From positions 1-42,777 of the forward strand of contig PFUD01000129.1 in assembly GCA_002789915.1 (NCBI GenBank): DNA of 42,777 nucleotides, written 5' to 3'. Origin of the DNA: Comamonadaceae bacterium CG_4_9_14_3_um_filter_60_33 (GTDB lineage: Bacteria > Pseudomonadota > Gammaproteobacteria > Burkholderiales > Burkholderiaceae_C). Below the pieces are notes generated by a model. That model saw only the letters and a program-made list of their open reading frames with translations. It was not told the DNA's origin and made no database searches. Positions within the stretch are counted from its first letter, which is position 1; each line of letters opens with the position of its first letter. Both the position numbers and the translations under genes were made by a program. Positions 27,855-37,205 of this stretch are shown piece by piece.

Positions 27855-30407
27855 ATGCCCCCATCTCACCCAGTAGCCTTGCCCAATGCACTTCCAGCGA
27901 GTCCTTGGCGGCGCCTGAAAACCTGGTGGTCACTCCTGTCGCCTCAGCGTCAGGATCGCTTTGCTATGTTGGCGCCGCTGGCGGCCGTGGTGCTTTTTCT
28001 GGTGGCGATCCTGTCGGCTTTTTCTTACTTGCGGCTGGAAGAAATCTCGCGCGAGCGTGAGGCGGTCAACCGTGATGTCGAGTACACCCAGCAGCGCATG
28101 CGCCTGCGTCTGCTTGAACAACAGGAGCAGCTCGGCCGACTTGCGCGCGAGCTGGCGAGCCGCGAAATCAGCCGCATCGACTTCACGGCCCGGGCCGAGG
28201 GTCTTGTCAACCTGTACCCCGAACTGCAGGGCCTGACGTGGATCGACGAGCACCGCAAAGTGCTGATGGACTACCACGCCGCCAATTACTCAAGCTCACA
28301 GCAACAGGCTCGGGAAAAAGCTGTGGGCGCCGCTGAACCGGTTGACCACTTCGGCCTGGCCCGCGAGTTGCTGATTCCAATTTATTCCGCGCCTGTGGAC
28401 CAGGGTGGCCTCCCCACCTCGCTGGATCTTTACCTGCCGCTGATCGAAGCAGCGCGCTTCAAGGGCGCCCTGCTGGCGCTCTACTCGGTGGATGCCATGT
28501 TCCGCTACGGCGTGCCCGACGAAATCAATGCCAAGTACGCCATGTCGCTGCACGACGCGCAGGGAAAACTGCTCGCCGGCACCACGGTGACCGAGGGCAA
28601 GTTCAAGCGCCATTTGCTGCCCTGGGCCAGCCCCGTCAACGCCTACGAAATGCCGGTTTCGCCCATCGGCAATGGTTTGACGGTCCGCGGCCAGGCTTAC
28701 CGCACGTCACTGGGCGTGATCGGCAGTGCCCTGTTCTGGATGGTGATGGTGCTCAGTGCCATCACCACCTGGCTGCTGCTGGCCAACTGGAGCCATACCC
28801 GCCGGCGTATCCAGGTCCAAGATGCGCTGGTGCAGGAAACCGCTTTTCGCCGCGCCATGGAAGACTCCATGCTTACCGGCATGCGCGCCCTCGACCTGCA
28901 GGGTCGCATCACCTACGTCAATCCCGCTTTTTGCCAGATGACAGGTTGGAGCGAAGCCGACCTGGTGGGTAAAACCGCACCTTTTCCTTATTGGCCCGAA
29001 GAAGATTTCGACATGCTCAAACAACGGCTGAGCGAAGAGCTGGCTGGCCAGATATTGCCCAGCGGCATCCAGTTTCGAGTCAAGCGCAAGGATGGCAACG
29101 TTTTTGATGCCCGCCTCTACGTGTCACCCCTGATCGACGCTTTTGGCATGCAAACCGGCTGGATGACCTCCATGACCGACATCACCGAGCCAAACCGGGC
29201 GCGCGAACAATTGGCCGCGTCGTATGACCGTTTCACCACGGTGCTGGAGGCGCTGGATGCGTCGATTTCGGTCGCCCCGCTGGGCAGCGACGAGCTGCTG
29301 TTTGCCAACCAACTTTATCGGCAATGGTTTGGCACGCAAGCCCTGGGTCATCAGCAACTGGTGGCAGAGGCCGGCGTTCCGCCGCCCATTGCCAGCGATG
29401 AGGCCGGGGACACGGTGGATGCTTTTGCCGGTCTGCCCACCAGCCATCTGGCCGACAAGGAGGCCGAGAGCGCCGAAATCTATTTGGGCAGTCTGGGGCT
29501 CTGGCTGGAGGTGCGCACCCGTTACCTGAGTTGGGTCGACGGCCGCCTGGCGCAGATGGTCATTGCCACCGACATCACGGCGCGGCGCAATGCCGAGGAG
29601 CAATCTCAGGTGCAGACCGAGCGTGCACAAACCGCCAGCCGATTGATCACCATGGGTGAAATGGCTTCCAGCGTGGCGCATGAACTCAACCAGCCACTGA
29701 CGGCCATCAACAACTACTGCAATGGCATGGTGTCGCGCATCAAGAGCGATCAGATCAGCCGAGATGAACTGCTCGGCGCACTCGAAAAAACGGCCAAGCA
29801 GGCGCACCGTGCTGGCCAGATCATCCACCGCATCCGCTCCTTTGTGAAGCGCAGCGAGCCCAACCGCAGCCTGTCCAGCGTGGCCAACATGGTGGCCGAG
29901 GCCGTGGAGTTGGCAGAAATTGAGCTGCGCCGACGCAACGTGCGGCTCAACCAGTACATCGTGCCCAATTTGCCCAACCTGCTGGTTGACCCGATCCTGA
30001 TCGAGCAGGTGCTGCTCAACCTGCTGAAAAATGCCGCCGAATCGGTCGATGCAGCGCAACGCCCAACCGCGCAGCGCATCATCAAACTCAGGGTGGCGCC
30101 AACCTATGTCAACGACAAGTCGGTGATCGAGTTTGTCGTCATTGACTCAGGCGCGGGCATTGCCCCCGATGCCATGGAGCGCCTTTACGAAGCCTTTTAC
30201 TCCACCAAGGCTGACGGCATGGGCATTGGCCTGTCCTTGTGCCGCTCCATCGTCGAATCTCACCTGGGCAGAATGAAGGCCGAGAACCTTTACAATGGCG
30301 ACGTCGTGACGGGTTGCAGCTTCAGCTTCTGGATTCCGATAGCCGAGCCCCCGCAGACAGCGCCCACAAAGCGCACCATCCAACACACATTGCAGATATC
30401 ACCATGA
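27855..30407 (+). CDS. PAS-domain membrane sensor histidine kinase (FixL/DctB-like)
   Basis: An 850-residue inner-membrane kinase. Helices at about 37-60 and 285-310 enclose a periplasmic sensor of about 225 residues with a coiled-coil start. Two PAS regions follow (about 328-445, AFRRAMEDSMLTGMRALDL; about 455-575), then HisKA with His609 in SSVAHELNQPLTAINNY and an HATPase domain with N-box NLLKNAAES and GMGIGLSLCRSIVESHLG. The AHELNQPL motif is typical of FixL/DctB kinases. No haem-binding signature is obvious. The start ATG at 27855 has no good ribosome site; the frame is open further upstream into the AT-rich intergenic region. It overlaps the next gene as ATGA, so kinase and regulator are coupled. 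Confidence 0.9.
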   Translation: MPPSHPVALPNALPASPWRRLKTWWSLLSPQRQDRFAMLAPLAAVVLFLVAILSAFSYLRLEEISREREAVNRDVEYTQQRMRLRLLEQQEQLGRLARELASREISRIDFTARAEGLVNLYPELQGLTWIDEHRKVLMDYHAANYSSSQQQAREKAVGAAEPVDHFGLARELLIPIYSAPVDQGGLPTSLDLYLPLIEAARFKGALLALYSVDAMFRYGVPDEINAKYAMSLHDAQGKLLAGTTVTEGKFKRHLLPWASPVNAYEMPVSPIGNGLTVRGQAYRTSLGVIGSALFWMVMVLSAITTWLLLANWSHTRRRIQVQDALVQETAFRRAMEDSMLTGMRALDLQGRITYVNPAFCQMTGWSEADLVGKTAPFPYWPEEDFDMLKQRLSEELAGQILPSGIQFRVKRKDGNVFDARLYVSPLIDAFGMQTGWMTSMTDITEPNRAREQLAASYDRFTTVLEALDASISVAPLGSDELLFANQLYRQWFGTQALGHQQLVAEAGVPPPIASDEAGDTVDAFAGLPTSHLADKEAESAEIYLGSLGLWLEVRTRYLSWVDGRLAQMVIATDITARRNAEEQSQVQTERAQTASRLITMGEMASSVAHELNQPLTAINNYCNGMVSRIKSDQISRDELLGALEKTAKQAHRAGQIIHRIRSFVKRSEPNRSLSSVANMVAEAVELAEIELRRRNVRLNQYIVPNLPNLLVDPILIEQVLLNLLKNAAESVDAAQRPTAQRIIKLRVAPTYVNDKSVIEFVVIDSGAGIAPDAMERLYEAFYSTKADGMGIGLSLCRSIVESHLGRMKAENLYNGDVVTGCSFSFWIPIAEPPQTAPTKRTIQHTLQISP

Positions 30408-31030
30408 GTTTGATTCCCAAAAAAGGTACGGTTTACGTCATTGACGATGACGAGGCGGTACGCGATTCATTGCAATGGATGCTGGAGGGAAAAGACTACC
30501 GAGTGCGCTGTTTTGATTCTGCCGAGTCGTTCCTGAACCGCTTTGATGCGCGTGAGGTTGCTTGCCTGATTGTTGACATCCGCATGGGCGGCATGACCGG
30601 TCTGGAACTTCAAAGCCGCCTGATTGAAATCCATTCGCCACTGCCGCTGGCCTTCATCACCGGCCACGGCGACGTGCCCATGGCCGTTGACACCATGAAA
30701 AAAGGGGCAATGGACTTTATCCAGAAACCTTTCAATGAAGAACAACTGGTGCCGCTGGTCGAGCGCATGCTCGAGCAAGCCAAGGAGTCTTTTGCCGAGT
30801 TTCAGAATGCCATCAACCGCGATGCCCTGATGGCGCGCCTGACCCTGCGCGAATCGCAGGTGCTCGAGCGCATCGTGGCGGGTCGCCTGAACAAACAGAT
30901 TGCCGACGACCTTGGCATCAGCATTAAAACGGTGGAGGCGCACCGTGCCAACATCATGGAAAAACTCGGCGCCAACACGGTAGCCGACCTGCTCAAGATT
31001 GCCCTGGGGCCCAATGCCGTCAAGGCCTGA
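30404..31030 (+). CDS. FixJ-family response regulator
   Basis: A 208-residue response regulator: receiver domain 8-122 (acidic Asp14-Asp16, phospho-acceptor Asp58 in LIVDIRMGG, Lys in FIQKPFN) and a LuxR/FixJ-type helix-turn-helix 140-203 (LTLRESQVLERIVAGRLNKQ, then IADDLGISIKTVEAHRANIM). It starts within the stop of the kinase gene (ATGA overlap), marking a cognate pair. The Asn/Gln-rich linker is short, as in FixJ and TodT. Direct targets are unknown; the divergent pyruvate dehydrogenase operon is the nearest candidate. A terminator follows its stop. Confidence 0.93.
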   Translation: MSLIPKKGTVYVIDDDEAVRDSLQWMLEGKDYRVRCFDSAESFLNRFDAREVACLIVDIRMGGMTGLELQSRLIEIHSPLPLAFITGHGDVPMAVDTMKKGAMDFIQKPFNEEQLVPLVERMLEQAKESFAEFQNAINRDALMARLTLRESQVLERIVAGRLNKQIADDLGISIKTVEAHRANIMEKLGANTVADLLKIALGPNAVKA

Positions 31031-31060
31031 GAACCGGTTCAGCCTGAGCCAACCCAACCC

Positions 31061-31092
31061 GCCCGCCCCAACCGGAATAGCGGGCTTTTTTT
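31061..31092 (+). terminator. Intrinsic terminator after the FixJ-like gene
   Basis: gcccgc (31061-31066) and gcgggc (31080-31085) form a 6-bp GC stem across 13 bases, followed by seven Ts (31086-31092). It separates the two-component pair from folD, whose start region begins directly after the T-run. Confidence 0.7.
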
Positions 31093-31107
31093 ATGGATGA
31101 AACGAAC

Positions 31108-31974
31108 ATGACCACAGCTACAAATGGCGCCCTCATCATTGACGGCGTCGCGCTGTCCAGCAAACTGCGTGCTGACGTCACCGCACGGGTGCAGGCACTC
31201 AAGGCCCGCGGCATCACACCTGGCCTGGCAGTGATTCTGGTGGGCGACAGCCCGGCCAGCCAAGTCTATGTGCGCAACAAGGTCAAGGGCTGCCTGGACT
31301 GCGGCTTTCATTCGGTACTGGAAAAGTTTGACGCCAGCCTGAGTGAGGCCGAGTTGCTTGCGCGTATTGACGCGCTCAACAAAGACCCGGCCATTCACGG
31401 CATTCTGGTGCAGTTGCCCGTGCCCAAACACATTGATGCCACCAAGGTGATCGAAGCCATTTCGCCGCTCAAGGATGTTGACGGTTTTCACGTGGCCAGC
31501 GCCGGCGCCCTGATGACCGGCATGCCCGGCTTTTTGCCCTGCACGCCCTATGGCTGCATGAAGATGCTCGAGTCCATCAACTACGACTTGCGCGGCAAAC
31601 ACGCGGTGGTGATCGGCCGCTCCAACATCGTCGGCAAGCCCATGGCGCTGATGCTGCTGCAAAAAAACGCCACCGTCACCATTTGCCATAGCGCCACCCC
31701 CGATCTGAAAACCTTCACGCTGATGGCTGATGTGATCGTGGCCGCCGTGGGCAAGCGCAATGTGCTCACCCAAGACATGGTCAAGCCCGGTGCCGTGGTG
31801 CTGGACGTGGGCATGAACCGCAATGATGAAGGCAAACTCTGCGGCGACGTTGATTTTGCAGGCGTGCGCCAGGTGGCCAGCGCCATTACCCCGGTGCCAG
31901 GCGGGGTTGGCCCGATGACCATTACCATGCTGCTGGTGAACACTCTTGAAGCCGCTGAACGTGCGGCCAGCTAA
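31108..31974 (+). CDS. folD: Bifunctional methylenetetrahydrofolate dehydrogenase/cyclohydrolase FolD
   Basis: A 288-residue cytosolic enzyme that interconverts 5,10-methylene-, 5,10-methenyl- and 10-formyl-tetrahydrofolate using NADP. Catalytic-domain motifs are present: [21 protein letters not shown] with the Tyr and Lys of the active site, [13 protein letters not shown] and [16 protein letters not shown], then the NADP-binding [15 protein letters not shown] and the signature [15 protein letters not shown]. The ATG at 31108 gives [13 protein letters not shown]; an in-frame ATG at 31093 is possible but abuts the terminator T-run. One base separates its stop from the downstream peptidase start, so the two are probably co-transcribed. 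Confidence 0.95.
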   Translation: MTTATNGALIIDGVALSSKLRADVTARVQALKARGITPGLAVILVGDSPASQVYVRNKVKGCLDCGFHSVLEKFDASLSEAELLARIDALNKDPAIHGILVQLPVPKHIDATKVIEAISPLKDVDGFHVASAGALMTGMPGFLPCTPYGCMKMLESINYDLRGKHAVVIGRSNIVGKPMALMLLQKNATVTICHSATPDLKTFTLMADVIVAAVGKRNVLTQDMVKPGAVVLDVGMNRNDEGKLCGDVDFAGVRQVASAITPVPGGVGPMTITMLLVNTLEAAERAAS

Positions 31975-31975
31975 T

Positions 31976-34030
31976 ATGAACAATCCCCTGCTCTCTTTTG
32001 ACGGTCTCCCGCACTTCGACCAGATCGGCCCGGAACACGTTGAGTCAGCCATCGAACAACTCCTGACACAAGCTAATACGGCGCTCGAAGCTGTTACGGC
32101 TACCGACTTTGAACCCAACTGGGCTGGCATTGCCAAAGTGCTCGATGTCGCCACCGAACGCCTGTCGCGCGCCTGGGGCAATGTCAGCCACCTCAACAGT
32201 GTGGCCGACACACCCGAACTGCGCGCCGCTTACAACGCCGCCCTGCCCAAGGTGACCGAGTTCTACACCCGCCTGGGCGCAGACGAGCGGCTGTATGCCA
32301 AGTACCGTGCCATTGACCCGGAAACACTCAACGACGAACAGCGCCAGGCGCTCAAGAATGCACTGCGCAACTTTGTGCTGGGTGGCGCCGACCTGAAAGG
32401 TGCAGACCGCGAGCGCTTTGCAGCCATTGCCGAGCGCCAGGCATCCCTGGGCCAGAAGTTCAGTGAAAACGCACTCGACGCGACCGATGCCTTTGCTTAC
32501 TATGCACAAGAAGACGAGCTTGTCGGCCTGCCCGTTGACATCAAGCAGACCGCCCGCAACGCCGCCCAGGCGGACGGCAAGGAAGGCTACAAACTCACCC
32601 TGAAAATGCCGTGCTACCTGCCGGTGATGCAGTTTGCCAGCAGCAGCGCGCTGCGCCAGACGCTGTACCGCGCCTATGTCACCCGCGCCTCGGATCAGGC
32701 CGACACCAACCTGAGCCAGTTTGACAACACCGACATCATCAACGAGCTGCTGGCGCTGCGGCTGGAAGAAGCCAAATTGCTGGGCTACCCCAATTTCGGC
32801 ACGCTGTCGGTGGTGCCAAAAATGGCCGACTCGCCCGAGCAGGTGGTGACGTTTTTGCGTGACCTGGCCCAACGCGCCCGGCCCTTCGCCGAGCAAGACC
32901 TGGCTGACCTGCGCGCCTTCGCCAAAGAGCACCTGAACCTGACCGAGCCGCAAGCCTGGGACTGGCCTTACATCAGCGAAAAACTCAAGGAAGCGCGCTA
33001 CGCTTTCAATGAACAAGAGGTCAAACAGTACTTCCCTCTGCCGCGTGTGCTGGCCGGCCTGTTCAACATTGTGCAAACCCTGTTTGAAGTGAGTATTCGC
33101 GAGGACCACGCCCCGGTTTGGCACGAGTCGGTGCGCTTTTTTCGCATCGAGCGCACGCAAGTGGCTGGCGGCACTGAGTTGGTGGGCCAGTTTTACCTGG
33201 ACCCACAAGCACGCAACGGCAAGCGCGGCGGCGCCTGGATGGACGACGTGCGTGCGCGCTGGCTACGCCCGGACACGCAGCAGTTACAAACCCCTGTGGC
33301 GCATTTGGTGTGCAACTTTGCCAGTGGCGTTGACGGCAAGCCGGCCTTGCTGACGCACGATGACGTCACCACCCTGTTCCACGAGTTCGGCCACGGCCTG
33401 CACCACATGCTCACCCAGGTCAATGAACGTGACGTGTCAGGTATCAGCGGCGTGGAGTGGGACGCGGTGGAACTGCCCAGCCAGTTCATGGAAAACTTCT
33501 GCTGGGAATGGGACGTCATCAAAAACATGACCGCCCACGTCGATACCGATGCGCCACTGCCGCGTGCCTTGTTCGACAAGATGCTGGCCGCCAAAAATTA
33601 CCAGAGCGGCATGCAGACGCTGCGCCAGATCGAGTTTTCGCTGTTCGACATGCTGCTGCACACCTCGCATGACCCGGCCCACGACATCATGCCGCTGCTG
33701 CAACAGGTGCGCACTGAGGTGGCCGTGTTGTTGCCGCCCACATGGGCGCGCACCGCGCACACCTTCAGCCACATCTTTGCCGGCGGTTATGCGGCCGGCT
33801 ACTATAGCTACAAATGGGCCGAGGTGCTCAGTAGCGACGCTTATGCGGCGTTTGAAGAAACAGTGGGGGCAGACGGTTTACCCAACGTGCAAACCGGGCA
33901 AAAATACCGCCAGGCCATTCTCGAAGCTGGCGGCAGCCGCCCGGCCATTGAGTCGTTCAAGGCCTTTCGTGGCCGCGAGCCAACGCTGGATGCGCTGTTA
34001 CGCCATCAGGGGATGGTGCCAACCCCTTGA
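31976..34030 (+). CDS. prlC: M3-family oligopeptidase A (PrlC/OpdA-like)
   Basis: A 684-residue zinc metallopeptidase of family M3, usually cytoplasmic, that degrades short peptides including released signal peptides. The zinc-binding motif is HEFGH in TTLFHEFGHGLHHML, about 465 residues in, with the downstream glutamate in GVEWDAVELPSQFMENF. The N-terminal helical region and the C-terminal TFSHIFAGGYAAGYYSYKWAE block match oligopeptidase A. The start used is ATG at 31976, one base after the folD stop; the frame is open ten codons further, inside folD. The symbol follows family resemblance; closely related dipeptidyl carboxypeptidases (Dcp) differ mainly in substrate pocket. Confidence 0.92.
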   Translation: MNNPLLSFDGLPHFDQIGPEHVESAIEQLLTQANTALEAVTATDFEPNWAGIAKVLDVATERLSRAWGNVSHLNSVADTPELRAAYNAALPKVTEFYTRLGADERLYAKYRAIDPETLNDEQRQALKNALRNFVLGGADLKGADRERFAAIAERQASLGQKFSENALDATDAFAYYAQEDELVGLPVDIKQTARNAAQADGKEGYKLTLKMPCYLPVMQFASSSALRQTLYRAYVTRASDQADTNLSQFDNTDIINELLALRLEEAKLLGYPNFGTLSVVPKMADSPEQVVTFLRDLAQRARPFAEQDLADLRAFAKEHLNLTEPQAWDWPYISEKLKEARYAFNEQEVKQYFPLPRVLAGLFNIVQTLFEVSIREDHAPVWHESVRFFRIERTQVAGGTELVGQFYLDPQARNGKRGGAWMDDVRARWLRPDTQQLQTPVAHLVCNFASGVDGKPALLTHDDVTTLFHEFGHGLHHMLTQVNERDVSGISGVEWDAVELPSQFMENFCWEWDVIKNMTAHVDTDAPLPRALFDKMLAAKNYQSGMQTLRQIEFSLFDMLLHTSHDPAHDIMPLLQQVRTEVAVLLPPTWARTAHTFSHIFAGGYAAGYYSYKWAEVLSSDAYAAFEETVGADGLPNVQTGQKYRQAILEAGGSRPAIESFKAFRGREPTLDALLRHQGMVPTP

Positions 34031-34048
34031 AGACATGGAGAGTGCAAG

Positions 34049-34735
34049 ATGCAATCACACTTTTATGCGTATCATTTTGCGGTAGCCAACGCGCGACCTG
34101 CATGGCGCTGGCTTTTGCCTCTGGCCGTTGGCTGCATTGCGCTGGGGTCGGGCAGCCTGCAGGCGCAATCCGTGTACCGCATTGTCGGGCCCGACGGACA
34201 AGTGACGTTTTCCGACAAACCGCCGACCACGCCGGCCATCAAAGTGACGCCGATCGACAACGCCCTGCCTGCTGTAGCCCCTGTTGCACCCGCGCTTCCG
34301 TACGAACTGCACCAAGTGGTCGGCAAATTCCCGGTCACGCTTTACAGCAGCAGCAATTGCGCACCATGTGACAGCGGCCGCAATTTGCTTGCTACCAGAG
34401 GCGTGCCATATTCTGAAAAAACCATCACCACGGCACAAGACGCCGAGGCTTTGCAGGCATTGAGTGGCAGCAACGCAGTGCCATTGTTGACCATTGGCGC
34501 GCAACATTTGTCAGGTTTTTCGGCATCAGAGTGGACCCAATACCTCAATGTTGCCGGTTATCCGGAAAGCAGCATACTGCCAGCCAGTTACCGCCAGCCA
34601 CCGGCTGCACCGTTGGTCACACCCGATAAACCAGCCATCCCGTCCGCCAGCCCCGGCGCGCCTGAACAACCAGCTTTGCCGCCTGTTACGGTGCCCGCCA
34701 TCGGCCCCGCGAACCCGGCAGGCATTCGGTTTTAG
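34049..34735 (+). CDS. Exported DUF4124 / glutaredoxin-fold protein
   Basis: A 228-residue secreted protein. A basic start and a hydrophobic segment (about 20-38) with likely cleavage in SLQA-QS form a signal peptide. Residues 41-70 match the DUF4124 pattern (YRIVGPDGQVTFSDKPP), a small domain of periplasmic proteobacterial proteins. Residues 94-165 are a glutaredoxin/thioredoxin-like fold with a CAPC redox pair (Cys104, Cys107) in YSSSNCAPCDSG and cis-Pro segment AVPLLTIG. The last 55 residues are Pro/Ala-rich. A periplasmic disulfide or thiol role is likely. GGAGAG precedes the ATG. It lies 18 bases after the peptidase stop, and its stop overlaps that of the convergent flavoprotein gene by three to four bases. 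Confidence 0.85.
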   Translation: MQSHFYAYHFAVANARPAWRWLLPLAVGCIALGSGSLQAQSVYRIVGPDGQVTFSDKPPTTPAIKVTPIDNALPAVAPVAPALPYELHQVVGKFPVTLYSSSNCAPCDSGRNLLATRGVPYSEKTITTAQDAEALQALSGSNAVPLLTIGAQHLSGFSASEWTQYLNVAGYPESSILPASYRQPPAAPLVTPDKPAIPSASPGAPEQPALPPVTVPAIGPANPAGIRF

Positions 34736-35991
34736 ACGGTGACAGCGTCAGCCGGCAGTGCGATCTGGTGATCCACGCTGAACTGGTAATCCTTGAAAAT
34801 GTGCTCTGCGCTGAGCGTCTGATACGTGCCATCCGCATTGCGGCGTGTGGTATCTTTCAGGCGGTAGGTGTAGTGACCACAAGTCCAACACTTGAAGTTG
34901 CGCATGTGGGTGCACAGACAGGTCTTATCCAGCACCACAATGTTTTTGCCGTCGGGATGCACCGCCAATTCGCGGTTGTAAGCAGTGATGTAAGCGCAGT
35001 TGCCATTGCCGTCCAACAGGTAACCGTAAGACTCACAGCCCGGGCGGATGCCCGAGCCAATGGCGGGCGAGCTCTTGAGCATGCGCATCGGGTAACCAGT
35101 GGGCGAAATGGTGTTGACCTCGATGTCGTCCTCGTTTGCCGTAAAGTAATCCTGCTTGACATCATCTGGCAGTCCGCATTCATTGGACACGGTGAAACGG
35201 GTCGCCACCTGCACTGCGGCCGAACCCATTTCCAGGTACGCCACCGCGTCGCTGCCGGTAAAAATGCCACCCGCCGCAATCACCGGAATACCGAGTTGCT
35301 CGTCTTTAACATATTTGATGACGTCGGCAATGATGCTGGCCAAGTCATACTGCTCCCAGTCCATGCCAAAACCCAGGTGACCACCGGCCAACGGGCCTTC
35401 CACAATCACATAGTCAGGCAGCCGATTCAGGCGGGCGTTTTTGCGTAAAAACAGTTGCAACGCGCGCACGCTTGAGACGATGATGCCGAGCTTGACATCG
35501 CGAAAACGCGGGTGGTCGGCGATCAGCGCAAACGAGCCCAGGTGCAGGCCCGCGCTCAGCGTGATGCCGTCGATGCCGGCATCCATGGCCGAGGCCATGC
35601 GCACCTGCAACGTCTCGCGCGGGCCGTTCATGGTGAGCTTTTCCATGCAGTTGACAAAAATCAGGCCGTCGCCCTTTTTCGCATCCATGGTGGCACCCAC
35701 GTGGCGGCGCGTGGCATCGGCCAACACGTCCAGGTCAAACTTGACACTGGACTTGTCGGCGTTGTCAATGTTGTACTTGTACTGACGCGTTTTGTCCTTG
35801 ACAAAACTGGTGTCAAAGCGCCGGTCCGACACATCGTTGACCATAGCATCAGAGATATGCCCGATGCCACCAAGACGGGCGGTTTCGAGCGCCAGTTCAG
35901 CCGTCGAAATGTCCACACCCATGCCGCCGACGATGATCGGCACATACTCTTTTTGACCGAACTTCAGACGAAAATCATCAACACGTTTCAT
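34732..35991 (-). CDS. Nitronate monooxygenase (2-nitropropane dioxygenase)-family flavoprotein
   Basis: A 419-residue TIM-barrel FMN enzyme of the NPD family. Typical segments are PIIVGGMGVDISTAELALETA, GGHLGFGMDWEQYD (flavin/catalytic His region), IPVIAAGGIFTGSDAVAYLEMGSAAVQVATRF (phosphate-binding) and a substrate loop. Substrate is not predictable; members oxidise nitronates or act as enoyl reductases. Beyond the barrel (from about residue 330) is an extra C-terminal part with cysteines C358, C360, C368 and C371 (CLC...CWTC) that looks like a metal-binding knuckle and is not in the basic family fold. AAGGATTTTC precedes the ATG. The next gene upstream is divergent. Confidence 0.85.
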   Translation of the reverse strand: MKRVDDFRLKFGQKEYVPIIVGGMGVDISTAELALETARLGGIGHISDAMVNDVSDRRFDTSFVKDKTRQYKYNIDNADKSSVKFDLDVLADATRRHVGATMDAKKGDGLIFVNCMEKLTMNGPRETLQVRMASAMDAGIDGITLSAGLHLGSFALIADHPRFRDVKLGIIVSSVRALQLFLRKNARLNRLPDYVIVEGPLAGGHLGFGMDWEQYDLASIIADVIKYVKDEQLGIPVIAAGGIFTGSDAVAYLEMGSAAVQVATRFTVSNECGLPDDVKQDYFTANEDDIEVNTISPTGYPMRMLKSSPAIGSGIRPGCESYGYLLDGNGNCAYITAYNRELAVHPDGKNIVVLDKTCLCTHMRNFKCWTCGHYTYRLKDTTRRNADGTYQTLSAEHIFKDYQFSVDHQIALPADAVTV

Positions 35992-36253
35992 GAAAATCCT
36001 TGAGCGAACTGATCGCTTCGAGAGCTTGCACCAAACCCGACATCAAGGGCGGTGCGGCGGGAAAAAATGGCAAGATGAAATGATCCTGCCCGGATGCAAT
36101 TCTAACCACCGAGCCCTCTGTTAACTGACACGCCCGGTTTACCCATGACGACCTCAAGTGCTTGACAATAAGCTTTCCCAATGACCGCTCGATGACAGAT
36201 TTTCAGTTGCACTTTCAGCCCTTGCGAAGCCCTTTTTTCATCTTCCCGACACG

Positions 36254-37159
36254 ATGGCCACTTCACAAAAACCAGCCAAAGTCCTCAAAGGCGTGCGCAT
36301 CCTCAGCCTGAGCCTCAACCTGCCCGGCCCGTCCGCCCTGCTGCGACTCAAGCGCATGAGCGCCAATTGCGTCAAGCTCGAGCCCCTGGCCCCGACCAAC
36401 GCGCCCACAGGCATCACGGGCGACCCGATGAGCGCCTACAGCCGCGTGGCGTATGAGGCCATGCACGCGGGCATTCGCGTCTTGGCGGCAGACCTCAAAA
36501 CTGCGGCCGGTCAGAAGAAAATGCAAAGCGAGCTGGACAAGGCTGACGTACTGCTGACCTCGTTTCGTCCCAGCGCCTTGACAAAACTGGGGCTGGACTG
36601 GCGCAGCCTGCAGCTACGTTACCCGGCGCTGTCGCTGGTGGCCATCGTCGGCGCGCCGGGCGCAGGTGCCGAGTTACCCGGCCACGACCTCACCTACATG
36701 GCAGAAAACAACCTCATCACCGGGCTCGACTTGCCCGCCACGCTGTATGCCGACATGGCGGGCGCGCTGATGGCCGTCGAGGCCGTGTTGCAGGCGGTGC
36801 TGCTGCAAAGGCAAACCGGCTGGGGACATCGTTTCGAAGTCGCTCTGTCAGACGCTGCTGCGCACTTGGCCCAGCCACGCGCCTGGGGCCTGACGCTGCC
36901 GGGCACGCCCATTGGCGGCGGCCACGCAGGCTATCGGGTTTATCCCTGCCAGGACGGCCGGGTGGCGCTGGCGGCGCTGGAGCCGCACTTTGCCAAAGCC
37001 CTGTGTGCTGTGGCTGGGCTGACCTGGACGAATCCGGCCATGATGATGGCGCCCGCCACACATCAAGCAATTGCACGTTGTGTTGCGGCTCGCACCTGCG
37101 CGCAATGGCAACAGCTGGCGGCGCAGCACGACATCCCGCTGCACACCTTGCCTAATTGA
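36254..37159 (+). CDS. CaiB/BaiF-family (class III) CoA transferase
   Basis: A 301-residue class III CoA transferase. N-terminal LKGVRILSLSLNLPGPSALLRL, ADVLLTSFRPSALTKLGLDW and HDLTYMAENNLITG match the family; the catalytic Asp is probably Asp167 in LYADMAGALMAVEAVL, close to Asp169 of CaiB. It ends IPLHTLPN. The usual length is 360-400, so the second domain is short; several shorter members exist, so this may be a compact form rather than a truncation. Substrate is unknown. The ATG has a poor ribosome site. The 262-base gap upstream (35992-36253) shows no gene; a TTGACA at about 36161 has no convincing -10. Confidence 0.85.
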   Translation: MATSQKPAKVLKGVRILSLSLNLPGPSALLRLKRMSANCVKLEPLAPTNAPTGITGDPMSAYSRVAYEAMHAGIRVLAADLKTAAGQKKMQSELDKADVLLTSFRPSALTKLGLDWRSLQLRYPALSLVAIVGAPGAGAELPGHDLTYMAENNLITGLDLPATLYADMAGALMAVEAVLQAVLLQRQTGWGHRFEVALSDAAAHLAQPRAWGLTLPGTPIGGGHAGYRVYPCQDGRVALAALEPHFAKALCAVAGLTWTNPAMMMAPATHQAIARCVAARTCAQWQQLAAQHDIPLHTLPN

Positions 37160-37205
37160 AGAAACCGCCCCCAAAATCCCGCATTGCGCTTACGCTTCAT
37201 GCGGG

